This document shows, piece by piece, positions 26,720 through 35,251 of a stretch of DNA of 64,000 bases (position 1 is its first letter; every line of letters begins with the position of its first letter). Below the pieces are notes generated by a model. The model was not told the DNA's origin. It did no database searches and saw nothing but the letters and a program-made list of their open reading frames with translations. Both the position numbers and the translations under genes were made by a program. The DNA comes from CAVPDE01 sp963707125 (GTDB lineage Bacteria > Desulfobacterota > DSM-4660 > Desulfatiglandales > HGW-15), in assembly GCA_963707125.1 (NCBI GenBank), contig CAVPOU010000030.1, forward strand, positions 1 through 64,000. Direction: 5' to 3'.

Positions 26720-29700
26720 TTAGTACCCTGCCTCCACGACGACGCTGCCGCTCAGCCCCGTGATATCCACGTCCTCGGCCGCAAACCGGGTCCAGGGCCG
26801 GCCATTGACCCGCGCCAGGCGGATGGCCGTCTTGTCCGGGTGCCGGAAGCGGACCAGAACCTGGGGGTTATCCCGAAGCGTGCCAAGCTCCACGCGGGCG
26901 ATGATCTTTTTGTCTGCCAAGCGGGCTTCATAGTGCACTCCCACCCGGCCGAAGAGGGTGCACACTCCGGTCAGTTCGACCGGAGTGCGGTGTGCGAACC
27001 ATGCTCTTGGCAGGGCCCTACCGAAGTGAAGCAGCCGGTCGTTCCAGTAAATGACCATGTATCGCATCCACATGACGGCGTTGGCTTCGTCACTCGTCTT
27101 GAACACGACCGAAGTCGAGAAGCCCAGCTCGGGCATGGGATGCTCGATCATGCCGGAGATCTCTTCGCGGTAGATGGTCGCGAAAGAATTGAAGAACATC
27201 CAAAGATAGATCTCCGGTTCGTCCCTCTCCAGGTGGGGCATGAGCCCGGGCAGCAGGCAAGGCTGAATCGAGAAGCCGCCGCGGCTCAGGAGATCAGCCT
27301 CGGGCTCCCGCATCACGTACCCGTAAGGAGGCGTCAGGTAGAGATTGTCCTGGTAGTCGTCCAGAATCCATGAGGCTTGTCTGGACCGGGGACCAAACAA
27401 CCCTGAGATCAGCAAATAGGCCGCCCCTTCGATCACCTGGCGGATCCAGCCCACATCCCGGCCCCTGCAGTAGAGACGGCTCGGGTACTGGGGAACCCAA
27501 CGGCCGTCGCGGAGTCTGACCAAGGGCGCGTGCTGACGCATGGTTTCGAAGCCGTGAATGAGGTCAAGCCCGAAGGCGTCGGCCTCCTGCCGGATGCGGC
27601 CGGCCTCGGTGTGTCCATAAACCTCCAGCGCCTGTGCGGCCCGGTCTGCTCCTCGCCAGGTGAGGCAGTTGGTGGAGAGCCAGTAGTAGAACTCGGTGAC
27701 GTCCTCCAGGCTGCCGGCCGGAAGGAAGCCGTGCTCCCATCCCCGTGAATGAGGCAACTCCCCCATGGTCCGGCGCCGCTGCCTGAAGACCCAGTCCGCA
27801 CCGGCGATCACGGATCCTGCCACTCTTCCGAACCACTCGCGGTTGCGGGTGAGCAGGAAGTGCTCAGCCATGCACCAGAGGACACATCCGTGGTGCTGAT
27901 TGTAATGCCCCTGCTCGAAACCTCCGGCACCATAGTACATGCCGTCGAAGTCCGAGAAGTTCCCAGGCTGAGTCGCCGTGCCTTGGTATTTGACCCACAG
28001 GTCCAGGCGCCGGCGGCAGTCGTCGTGAAAACCGCGCTGGTCCAGTTCCTGGACAACCATGCAGGACTCATTGCTGAAATTGCCGTACGTGGAGCTGCCC
28101 ACCGACGTGTTGATCAGGTCGGGCGCATCCGGCATCGCAAAGTCGGTGATCTCCACATTGCTCAGGTGGCTGGCATGGAGGCTGTCGAGCTGAGGCACGG
28201 GAGAGCGGAGCTGGGTGCCTTTCCTGTTTTCCATGCGCCAGAATCGAGTGGCTTCCTCATGGCACTTCTCGAAGTCCAAGCGGGACAGGGATTTCAGCTC
28301 AGCCTCCGAGTGGGGGGCCAGGTAGGGGATCTTGAGCAGCGCCTCGCAGCGCTCGCCCGGCTGCAAGGTTTTAAGCAGCTTCACAGCTTCGCATTCAGCA
28401 AGGACCGCCATGGCGGTTTCACAGACGCAGCGAAGGATTGCCCTGTTTTCGTATTGGCTTGTGATCCGGCTTCCATTGAGCGCCAACTGATCCATCGGGC
28501 TTTTGGGCACCATGTGCGCTGTCTGACCAGGGTCGATGTGAAGGAAGTGGAAACTTCGGCGCGAGTCTCCGGAGTAGCGGATCGGCAGACGGGCTTCGGC
28601 CGGAGCATCTCCCAAGTTGTGAAAGCGGAAGCGCATGAGCGCCACGGTGGGCTCATTGAATCCCACCTCTCCATCCAGAATCGATCTCTCCAGGGGCACA
28701 CACAAGACCTCCTGCTCCAGCTGCAATGTGCGCTGCCGGAAGCCCAGGTGATAGCCAAGCACAGGCGGAGGATTTGTGAAGCGGGCGGTGCCGGTCCACT
28801 CCTCCAGGCTGAAGAAAAAACGGGCATTCCCTTTGTTCAGGAATCGTGCGGCAGGTGGACCCGGATGCGCGAGCCGGGTCAGATTGTCCTTGTGCAGCAC
28901 CAGATCGCCGTTCGGTTCGAGCCAGAAGCGCTGGGGGGAATGCTTACACCCTAGACTGTAAGCTACGGCGTGCGGCCGCGGCTGGCCGAGAAAGGCCCTG
29001 GCATAGGAGTGTTCAGGCCGCCCTGCCACGCGCTGGTTGATGGTCTGGCCGGCCTCTTGTTTTCGCTGATATTCGGCGAAGGTTGTCGGGTCGTCGGCTA
29101 GGGCTATGTAGATCCCTTCCTCGGCATACCAAATGGGACCTTCTTCGGCCAGGGCCTCGAGGGAGAAGGTGAAATGGTCCTGGTCGAGGTGAAACTCAAC
29201 CAACCCTGCGTCTCCGCAGTATCGGTGCGTGGGGACCACGTGTTCGACTTTGAGAAGGAAGGAGCGTTTCTTGCTCTTTCCGAGTTTCACTTCGTCAAGG
29301 CCGAACGGAGTTGCACCTCTGAGCGAACCCGCTCCGGCAATCCGGGCATTGTACCCGGAGAACTTCAGGTTTTTCCCCGGGGTTCTCTTTCCGGCATCCA
29401 GTTCAATCCGCAGGAGGTGCGAGGTCGGCGCGGAAGCTGTATGGAGACCGATCTTCCGGACTTGGCTCCAGTCGGGCACCACCAGGTGCAGGGCCATGGT
29501 GCGGCGGAACTCCACGTCATAATCCTTTGGAGTTCCTTCAATCCCGTCTTCCAGGAGCCCTCTGAATCGAAGGGTTGCGGTCCTGCCGTTCACCTCCTTG
29601 CGAACCTTGGCCTGCCGCCACTTTCCGTTAAACCAATCGTCTGTTTCCACCCAGCCGAAAGCAGCAGGGTTCTCTGTGTCGTGTCGCTCCTCGTGTCGGG

Positions 29701-29860
29701 TGTTGGGCCACTTGTCCTGCAGGTAGCGCACTCCAATCTGACGAGGGACCGTGTTTCTGAACTGCACCACTACTTCCTGGATGTCGCGGCTCTCCTCAAA
29801 CCAGATTTCTCCAGGCGGACAGTTGGGCAAAGCAAAAGGAGTAATGTCAAATTTTTTCAC
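26720..29860 (-). CDS. Second very large six-hairpin glycosidase-like protein, 1046 aa
   Basis: ATG 29860 (MKKFDITPFALPNCPPGEIW) has CAGGTTGTG upstream, a weak SD. No signal peptide. The N-terminal 550 residues are beta-rich with no named family I recognise. From about 580 a helical barrel begins: DLINTSVGSSTYGNFSNESC, DFDGMYYGAGGFEQGHYNQH, HHGCVLWCMAEHFLLTR, RGWEHGFLPAGSLEDVTEF, typical of (alpha/alpha)6 glycosidase-like folds. A short beta C-terminus ends with VDITGLSGSVVVEAGY, resembling the end of the neighbouring GH-like protein, so the two are probably distant paralogues. Cytoplasmic location suggests oligosaccharide or glycoconjugate turnover inside the cell. Reaction unknown. Confidence 0.65.
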   Translation of the reverse strand: MKKFDITPFALPNCPPGEIWFEESRDIQEVVVQFRNTVPRQIGVRYLQDKWPNTRHEERHDTENPAAFGWVETDDWFNGKWRQAKVRKEVNGRTATLRFRGLLEDGIEGTPKDYDVEFRRTMALHLVVPDWSQVRKIGLHTASAPTSHLLRIELDAGKRTPGKNLKFSGYNARIAGAGSLRGATPFGLDEVKLGKSKKRSFLLKVEHVVPTHRYCGDAGLVEFHLDQDHFTFSLEALAEEGPIWYAEEGIYIALADDPTTFAEYQRKQEAGQTINQRVAGRPEHSYARAFLGQPRPHAVAYSLGCKHSPQRFWLEPNGDLVLHKDNLTRLAHPGPPAARFLNKGNARFFFSLEEWTGTARFTNPPPVLGYHLGFRQRTLQLEQEVLCVPLERSILDGEVGFNEPTVALMRFRFHNLGDAPAEARLPIRYSGDSRRSFHFLHIDPGQTAHMVPKSPMDQLALNGSRITSQYENRAILRCVCETAMAVLAECEAVKLLKTLQPGERCEALLKIPYLAPHSEAELKSLSRLDFEKCHEEATRFWRMENRKGTQLRSPVPQLDSLHASHLSNVEITDFAMPDAPDLINTSVGSSTYGNFSNESCMVVQELDQRGFHDDCRRRLDLWVKYQGTATQPGNFSDFDGMYYGAGGFEQGHYNQHHGCVLWCMAEHFLLTRNREWFGRVAGSVIAGADWVFRQRRRTMGELPHSRGWEHGFLPAGSLEDVTEFYYWLSTNCLTWRGADRAAQALEVYGHTEAGRIRQEADAFGLDLIHGFETMRQHAPLVRLRDGRWVPQYPSRLYCRGRDVGWIRQVIEGAAYLLISGLFGPRSRQASWILDDYQDNLYLTPPYGYVMREPEADLLSRGGFSIQPCLLPGLMPHLERDEPEIYLWMFFNSFATIYREEISGMIEHPMPELGFSTSVVFKTSDEANAVMWMRYMVIYWNDRLLHFGRALPRAWFAHRTPVELTGVCTLFGRVGVHYEARLADKKIIARVELGTLRDNPQVLVRFRHPDKTAIRLARVNGRPWTRFAAEDVDITGLSGSVVVEAGY

Positions 29861-29884
29861 AACCTGATCTCCACTAAAGGTTTG

Positions 29885-30175
29885 GAGTCTGTGACCTCAA
29901 TTTGGGTTAAGAAAAAATTCAAAACCGAACCGCAGAATGCCCGCCTGCCCTGCGAAATGCTCGGCCGCAAAAGGGAAGATCGAACATCCACAGGCACGGT
30001 GGACCTATCCCAAATCTGTTTGCGGGCATAGCGGGCAGGTCGAATAACGAATAAAGAATGTCGAAGGAGAGAACCCGAGCCGTTAAACTTCATCATTCGA
30101 AATTCCCTGGTCGCCTCTGGCGCCGCCGAAGGCGGGTAAACCTTGTTCGACATTCGATATTCATTCAGTTCATCG
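29885..30175. repeat. Complex inverted repeats in intergenic region (TTCGACATTC family)
   Basis: GAATGTCGAA (about 30057-30066) pairs with TTCGACATTC (about 30147-30156). An outer unit GCCCGCCTGCCC pairs partly with GGGCATAGCGGGCAGG. AT-rich TCGAATAACGAATAA units resemble a common intergenic repeat of uncultured bacteria. No gene is seen here. Confidence 0.5.
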
Positions 30176-30209
30176 GCTTCGGTTCTTTGAAGGCATTTCC
30201 GAGTTGTCC

Positions 30210-31982
30210 TTAGCTGATGACCTGGCGAGTCTCTTCAGCGAATCGCCGGTCTTTTGCAGACTTGAATTCCCAGGTTCCTCCCTCCTTGATCTCCAGCACT
30301 GCATCGTAGCGATCTGGGTTCACGCTGCTCTCGTCGCTCTCAAAGGTCACATAGGGGATCGAGCGCTCCTTGAGCAGGTCCAGGATCCAGTCCACGCGTT
30401 CGGGGCCGAGCGTGCTGCTGGGTCTGTCCAGGAACACGAAGCGAGGCTGTGACAGAAGGACACGGGCCAGCACCAGCATCTGCTGCTGGTCCAGGGGCAG
30501 AATGTTTTCCCAGTGCTGCCTCTGGTCCAGTCCCCCGAAACCTTTCACCATGGTATCGATCTTCAGCGCGGCCAGCGTTTCCATAATCTCCTCCTCGGGA
30601 ACCTGGATGTCGGAGAGAGTTTGTTTCCAGGGGAGGGGCGCCTCAGGCCAGGGCCGTATGAGCAGTTCACGGAGCGTCCCCGGAGGCAGATAGGGGAGTT
30701 CGGTCACCAGGAGGATCTGTTCCAGTGAAGGACGGCCGATGCGGCCCTCGGCAACGTCCCAAAGTCCGACCGTGCTGAGGAACAGGGCTGACCTGGCCGT
30801 TTCATCCCGTCCCCGAACCAGGACATGAGTGTCCTGGGGGATCGTGACTGACAGGTCATTGATCAAGACGCGGCCGCTGCGGGGGGAACGGAGCGTCAAG
30901 CCTGAATAAACGATCCTCCCTTCCTCATGGGAGAAGGCAATAGGTGCGGCTTCCTCCTCGGCCTTTGCACTTTCTCTGGCTTCGGCCAGAGCCCCCAGCC
31001 TGGCAAGCACGGCCGTGTAGGAGGAAATGGACTGGAATTGGTTGACGATGATGGAAAAGGCGCCCAGCAGTTGTGTGAAGGCGATCGCCGACTGGGTGAT
31101 CACTCCGAACTCGACCTTTCCTTCGATAAAAAGGGGAGCGATGATGAGGGCGGGAATGATCTGGATCATCCAGTTGTATCCGGTGGTGAAAAAACCAACG
31201 TTGCGGTTGACCGCGATGATGTGGCGAAAATTCATCGCCAGGTCGCCAAGGCACTTCAGGCTGAGCTGGATCAGGTGCCCTTCCCGGCGGGAGACCGCCA
31301 CGGATTCAACGTTTCCTCGCAGGTATGTCAGAGAGGCGCGCAAATTGGCCTCCTTGTCCAACTGGTCGTAGTTCAACCGGACCAGGGGCCGGCCGAAGAC
31401 GACCGTCATGAACGTGCCCACCACAGCGTACAGCACGGACACGACGAACAAAAGCGGGCTGATGGTCCACATGACCCCTGAGAAGGCGATGACCGTCAAA
31501 CTGGCGTTCACGAGGATGAGCATGAAGGAGAGGGTGGTGGTGCAGTAGGTGCGGATGTCATCGGCGATGCGCTGGTCAGGGTTTCCGATTTCCCCTTTCT
31601 TACTCAGGCGATAGTAGACCCGGTTATTCGTGTAATTAAGAATAGTTTCCCGTGTGCCCCAAAACCGCCACAGCAGCCCGAGGCGCTGCTCCGTGAAGCT
31701 GTAAGAGACGGAAATGAGCGTAGAGGCGGCAAAAACCCCCAAATAGATCAGCGCCATCCGGACAAATTCGTCGGACTTCCGGTTCTCGATGGCAGTCATG
31801 AAGTCGCGGCCAACGTAGCTGCTGACGACGTTCAGGACATTGATGGCGAGCAGGAACAAGGCGAGCGTTGCAAACAGCCATTTGGCTTTGGTGCCCACCT
31901 GTTCAGCGGTCACGAACATCTTCAAGTTGCTAAGGAAGATATTCCATCGGTGTCGGTTGAAGGAAAGTCTTTCTGTCTTCAC
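30210..31982 (-). CDS. SbmA/BacA-type ABC membrane protein with degenerate ATPase domain
   Basis: A 590-residue half-transporter. The membrane domain (residues 1-about 320) matches the peptide/vitamin B12 transporter family related to SbmA/BacA: NVVSSYVGRDFMTAIENR, GNPDQRIADDIRTYC, and FGVITQSAIAFTQLLGAFSI. The nucleotide-binding domain is present by length, but its motifs are lost. Walker A (residues about 391-398) reads GRDETARS instead of GxxGxGKS; the signature reads LPLDQQQ instead of LSxGE; Walker B reads FVFLDRPSST (D519, then R instead of catalytic E). It is therefore unlikely to hydrolyse ATP. Transport could use an ion gradient, as in SbmA, which has no ATPase domain. It lies between the HisF-like gene and the glycosidase-like genes, all on the minus strand. 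Confidence 0.8.
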   Translation of the reverse strand: MKTERLSFNRHRWNIFLSNLKMFVTAEQVGTKAKWLFATLALFLLAINVLNVVSSYVGRDFMTAIENRKSDEFVRMALIYLGVFAASTLISVSYSFTEQRLGLLWRFWGTRETILNYTNNRVYYRLSKKGEIGNPDQRIADDIRTYCTTTLSFMLILVNASLTVIAFSGVMWTISPLLFVVSVLYAVVGTFMTVVFGRPLVRLNYDQLDKEANLRASLTYLRGNVESVAVSRREGHLIQLSLKCLGDLAMNFRHIIAVNRNVGFFTTGYNWMIQIIPALIIAPLFIEGKVEFGVITQSAIAFTQLLGAFSIIVNQFQSISSYTAVLARLGALAEARESAKAEEEAAPIAFSHEEGRIVYSGLTLRSPRSGRVLINDLSVTIPQDTHVLVRGRDETARSALFLSTVGLWDVAEGRIGRPSLEQILLVTELPYLPPGTLRELLIRPWPEAPLPWKQTLSDIQVPEEEIMETLAALKIDTMVKGFGGLDQRQHWENILPLDQQQMLVLARVLLSQPRFVFLDRPSSTLGPERVDWILDLLKERSIPYVTFESDESSVNPDRYDAVLEIKEGGTWEFKSAKDRRFAEETRQVIS

Positions 31983-32100
31983 TTTAGACCTCCAAGACCA
32001 TAACGGTTCCCTCTTCTGTCAAGCCCATCACTCGCAGCCCGGAACTAAGCAACCCTTCGAGCGTGAAGTCAAAAAGAAAAGCAACAAGATCCCTGGGCGA

Positions 32101-32856
32101 CTACCGGACGGGGACTCCGCGTTTCTTGAGGTAATCCTTGAGTTCCTGAATGCCGATGAGGTTGAAGTGGAAGACCGAAGCCGCAAGCAGGACCGTGGCG
32201 CCTGCCTGGACAGCATCATAGAAATGCTCTAACTTCCCGGCACCGCCTGAAGCGACGACCTCTGCAGAGGTCGCTGCCTTGATCTTCCGGATCAGGGGGA
32301 GATCAAATCCGGTCTTGACGCCGTCCGTGGTTTTGGAAGTTGGAAGGATGGTACCGACCCCGTATCCGTCCGCACGCTTTGCCCACTCCACAGCGTCTTT
32401 GCCCGTGGCTGTTCGTCCGCCATCGATATAGACTTCATACCCGGAGGCTAGACTCTGGTTCACTGCCGCGTCAATGGCCACCGTGACACGATTCCTGCCG
32501 AACTCCTTGACCATATCTTTAACCACTTCGGGTTTGCGAAAGGCAGCGCTGCTCGTGGAAACCTTGTCGGCGCCTGCCTTGATCACATCGGCTGCCGAAG
32601 CGACATCGCTGATCCCTCCACCGACCGTGAAGGGAACCGTACACACTTCAGCAACCCGCTTGACCACGTCCAGCATCGTGGCGCGGCCCTCGATGGTCGC
32701 GGTGATATCCAGGAGGGCGAGTTCGTCCGCCCCGGCCCGGCAATAGGCAAGACAGCATTCAACAGGGTCGCCCGCGTCGCGGATGTTCACAAACTGGATG
32801 CCTTTCACGACGCGGCCTTTCTGCATATCCAGACAAGGCATAATCCGAATCGTCAT
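32101..32856 (-). CDS. HisF-like cyclase (imidazole glycerol phosphate synthase subunit homologue)
   Basis: A 251-residue (beta/alpha)8 barrel. Conserved features: MPCLDMQKGRVVKG with the first catalytic Asp, FVNIRDAGDPVE, VGGGISDVASAADVIKAGAD (phosphate loop), VAIDAAV with the second catalytic Asp, ASGGAGKLEHFYDA and a canonical end KKRGVPVR. It differs from orthodox HisF around LPTSKTTDGVKTGFD, where TSxDxDGTxxG(Y/F)D is expected. No other his gene is nearby; instead a GuaA-like PP-loop protein is 167 bp upstream on the same strand. It may be a secondary HisF acting in another amidotransfer or cyclisation pathway, or simply a displaced hisF. Confidence 0.8.
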   Translation of the reverse strand: MTIRIMPCLDMQKGRVVKGIQFVNIRDAGDPVECCLAYCRAGADELALLDITATIEGRATMLDVVKRVAEVCTVPFTVGGGISDVASAADVIKAGADKVSTSSAAFRKPEVVKDMVKEFGRNRVTVAIDAAVNQSLASGYEVYIDGGRTATGKDAVEWAKRADGYGVGTILPTSKTTDGVKTGFDLPLIRKIKAATSAEVVASGGAGKLEHFYDAVQAGATVLLAASVFHFNLIGIQELKDYLKKRGVPVR

Positions 32857-32917
32857 GCTCTTTACTCCCTTCGCGAAGGATAGAACGATGTCCCCTGACT
32901 GAGCCGGGTGTGTCCCA

Positions 32918-33021
32918 AATCCCCCCGCCCCCCCTTTACAAAGGGGGATAGCTCAGTCAACAAAGGAACCATTGCAAAAGAGCTTTCATCCCCCTTTAAA
33001 AAGGGGGATGGAGGGGGATTT
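32918..33021. repeat. Double hairpin palindrome (CCCCCTTT/AAAGGGGG)
   Basis: Two hairpins, CCCCCTT-TACA-AAGGGGG (32930-32947) and CCCCCTTT-AA-AAAGGGGG (32990-33007), are nested in an outer pairing AATCCCCC...GGGGGATT. This is a widespread extragenic palindrome. It separates the GuaA-like gene from the HisF-like gene and ends at the stop of the former. Confidence 0.8.
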
Positions 33022-33023
33022 TC

Positions 33024-33989
33024 TTATACCGCCTCAATGGTTGAAGGCGGTTTGGTGGTGATGTTGTACGTCACGCTGACCACGCCGGGGACTTCGGAAG
33101 TCATCCTGGCGGCAAGCTTTCGGAGCAAGGCGAACGGCAGTTTGGTCGGCGAGGCCGTGACGGCGTCTTTGCTGTCCCAGCAGCGGACCTCGATCTGGAA
33201 TCCATAATCCCTTTTTCCGGCCCGTATGCCGGTGACGCGGTCTTCATGCAGGATAGCCATGTACTGGAACGCTTTGATCCCGGCCAATTCCTGCTCAACC
33301 ACGACCGTGGCGTTTCTTACCAGGGCGATGCGCTCGCGGGTTGCCTCGCCGATCACTCTGGCCACGAGAGCAGGGCCGGGGAAGGGATGGCGATTGTACA
33401 TTTTTTCAGGCATGCCGAGGGCTTTGCCCACCGCCCGAACCCCTGGTTTTCGGAGCTGAATGAGAGGTTCAATCACCTTGTATCCGTAGGCTTTCTCTGT
33501 GTCGATGCCGAGCTGGGCCAGGATATTGTGCTGACGCTTGATCCCGGCCACGGTTTCTTCCACATCCGTATAGATCGTTCCTTGAAGCAGGTAGGGAGCT
33601 TTGCTTTTTTTGACGAGCCGGCCGAAGACGGTTTTGTAAAAGGTGTCGGTAATGGCCTGGCGTTTCTCCTCCGGGTCGGTCTTGCCCTTCAGGGCTGAGA
33701 AAAACTCCTTCTGGGCGTTCACCAGAACGACCTGGACCCCGAGTTTTTTCATGGCGGATACCACGGCTTCGGGCTCCCCTTCACGCATGAGACCATTGTC
33801 AATGAAATAGGTTATGAGACGGCTCCCCAGTGCCCGATTCGCCAGCATGGTCGTCACCGAGGAATCCACACCTCCTGATAGGGCATTGATGGCCTTTAAA
33901 TTCCCGACTTCCGCCGAGATCAACCGGCACTGTTCTTCGATGAATGCTTCCGCTTTGAGATCCTGAACTCTGATTTCCTGGATGGACAT
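33024..33989 (-). CDS. GuaA-like ATP pyrophosphatase lacking the glutaminase domain
   Basis: A 321-residue protein. ATG 33989 was chosen for AGGAG 8 nt upstream. It carries the PP-loop ALSGGVDSSVTTML, FIDNGLMREGE, TDPEEKRQAI, LLQGTIYTDVEET, HPFPGPALVARVIGE and ends SKPPxTIE-like (TTKPPSTIEAV), i.e. the ATP-pyrophosphatase and dimerisation domains of GMP synthase. There is no N-terminal class-I glutamine amidotransferase domain, as in the split GuaAb subunit, but no GuaAa partner is nearby. Several XMP-site blocks differ (e.g. IKRQHNILAQLG; AGKRDYGFQIEVR), so XMP may not be the substrate. Its neighbour is HisF-like. Confidence 0.75.
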   Translation of the reverse strand: MSIQEIRVQDLKAEAFIEEQCRLISAEVGNLKAINALSGGVDSSVTTMLANRALGSRLITYFIDNGLMREGEPEAVVSAMKKLGVQVVLVNAQKEFFSALKGKTDPEEKRQAITDTFYKTVFGRLVKKSKAPYLLQGTIYTDVEETVAGIKRQHNILAQLGIDTEKAYGYKVIEPLIQLRKPGVRAVGKALGMPEKMYNRHPFPGPALVARVIGEATRERIALVRNATVVVEQELAGIKAFQYMAILHEDRVTGIRAGKRDYGFQIEVRCWDSKDAVTASPTKLPFALLRKLAARMTSEVPGVVSVTYNITTKPPSTIEAV

Positions 33990-34111
33990 GGTGGGCTCCT
34001 TTTGAAGATAGGGATTTGCTAGCGTCAGAGCTTCGTCTTGGGTTGGAGTACAGAGAAACGGCGCAGGTGTCAAGGGGAAAGAGGGGAGAAAGAGGGGAGA
34101 GCAATTTATTC

Positions 34112-34140
34112 TTGACAAAGGCGAATGACTGTTCTACATG
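34112..34140 (+). promoter_or_regulatory. Candidate promoter of the IclR-type gene
   Basis: TTGACA (34112-34117), 17-bp spacer, TACATG (34135-34140). The -10 is weak. It abuts the palindrome, as expected for an autorepressed promoter. Confidence 0.45.
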
Positions 34141-34141
34141 T

Positions 34142-34175
34142 AAATCGATTGTTTTCCATGGAGAACAATCGATTT
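34142..34175 (+). promoter_or_regulatory. 34-bp palindromic operator
   Basis: AAATCGATTGTT (34142-34153) and AACAATCGATTT (34164-34175) are exactly complementary around TTCCATGGAG; only one pair in 17 fails. It lies just downstream of the candidate -10 and upstream of the preferred IclR start, so binding would block transcription. Probable autoregulatory operator. Confidence 0.65.
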
Positions 34176-34190
34176 CTCAGCGGAGCGCCC

Positions 34191-34949
34191 ATGGAAGGAA
34201 AATTCAAAAGGGTTCCTGCCTTAGACAAGTGTTTCGCGATCCTGGACTTGATGGCGCGCACCAAGAAACCGCTCGGGATCAGTGACCTGTCCAACGCCCT
34301 CGCCTATCACAAGAGTACCGTCTTTAACATGGTCTACACGCTGGTGGACCTTGGAATTCTGGAAAACGGAATGGACGGCAAGTTTCGTTTTGGTTCCAGA
34401 CTCTACTCTTTGGGCAAAGCATCCGGCGGAGGCTCTGAATTGGTTTCCACGATCCGTCCCTATTTAGAGGAAATCAACAGGAAAACCAAGCTTTCGGTTT
34501 TCCTCGGAATCCTCTCAGGGAAAAGGGCGGTGATCATGGACAAGGTGGATTCCCCCTTCGACATCAAAGTCTCTTCAGAGGCGGGCATGGCTATCCCTCT
34601 TGTCGCCGGAGCCGGAGGCAAGGTGTTGCTCTGCCAGCTTTCCGATCCTGAAGTCGACCACATTCTCTCGGAGAGTAAGTTAACCAAATTCACCCCCACC
34701 TCCTGTATCAACAAGAAAAAATACAAGAACTTGATCAAGAAGGCTCGCGAGGAAGGATTTGCCCTAGATGACGAGGAGTACATCGAAGGCGTTCGAGCTC
34801 TTGCAGTGCCTTTGCGTCTCCATCGAGGAAATCTTCTTACGGCCATCTGGGTGGTGGGACTGAAAAGCCAGATCAAAGATGAGGTGCTTCCGTCTTTCAG
34901 ATCGATGCTGAAGGAGATCGCCAGGAGGATCGAAATCCGTTTTTCCTAG
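34191..34949 (+). CDS. IclR-family transcriptional regulator
   Basis: A winged-helix regulator of 252 residues. ATG 34191 (MEGKFKRVPALDKCFAIL) was chosen because GGAG lies 7 nt upstream; ATG 34158 lies inside the palindrome. The HTH is at residues about 8-65 (LGISDLSNALAYHKSTVFNM), and the effector domain follows (RAVIMDKVDSPFDIKVSSEA, AGAGGKVLLCQLSD, GFALDDEEYIEGVRALAVPL). IclR proteins typically respond to aromatic or small organic acids. The operon starting 300 bp downstream (acyl-CoA ligase, Mo/W enzyme, flavin-FeS protein) is the obvious target. Confidence 0.9.
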   Translation: MEGKFKRVPALDKCFAILDLMARTKKPLGISDLSNALAYHKSTVFNMVYTLVDLGILENGMDGKFRFGSRLYSLGKASGGGSELVSTIRPYLEEINRKTKLSVFLGILSGKRAVIMDKVDSPFDIKVSSEAGMAIPLVAGAGGKVLLCQLSDPEVDHILSESKLTKFTPTSCINKKKYKNLIKKAREEGFALDDEEYIEGVRALAVPLRLHRGNLLTAIWVVGLKSQIKDEVLPSFRSMLKEIARRIEIRFS

Positions 34950-35194
34950 CAGGTTGCTGAAAAACATCCATCTACCATTCGACAGGCTCATGGCCCTGAG
35001 CAAAGCCGAAGGGCTGCGTTGCCTTCATCCCTCATCGTTGCGACGTACCTATGAAAGAAAGGACTGAGTGAGGAGTAATGAGGACTGAGTGAATTTCAAA
35101 AGGCGTTTATTTTTTTGTCCTACTCAGCCCTCAGTCCTCAGCACTCGTTACTTCTTTCGGGCGCCTTGTATCTGAGTGTTTTTGAGCAACCTGC
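34949..35194. repeat. MITE-like element with 18-bp terminal inverted repeats
   Basis: GCAGGTTGCTGAAAAACA (34949-34966) is the reverse complement of 35177-35194 with one mismatch. The inside contains further partial palindromes (GAAAGAAAGGACTGAGTGAGG against CAGTCCTCAGCACTCGTTAC...TTCTTTC). It has no coding capacity. It is inserted exactly after the IclR stop, between the regulator and its probable target operon, which needs its own promoter or readthrough. Confidence 0.7.
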
Positions 35195-35251
35195 GAGCAG
35201 GATTTTTTCAGAACCCTGATCGAGTGAATCCGTTGGAATGGAGGCTTAGAC

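Noticed and set aside
32101..33989. Part of a histidine or purine biosynthetic operon
   Set aside because: No other his or pur genes lie within 60 kb of sequence shown, and neither protein keeps all orthodox substrate motifs, so only a HisF-like/GuaA-like pair is claimed.
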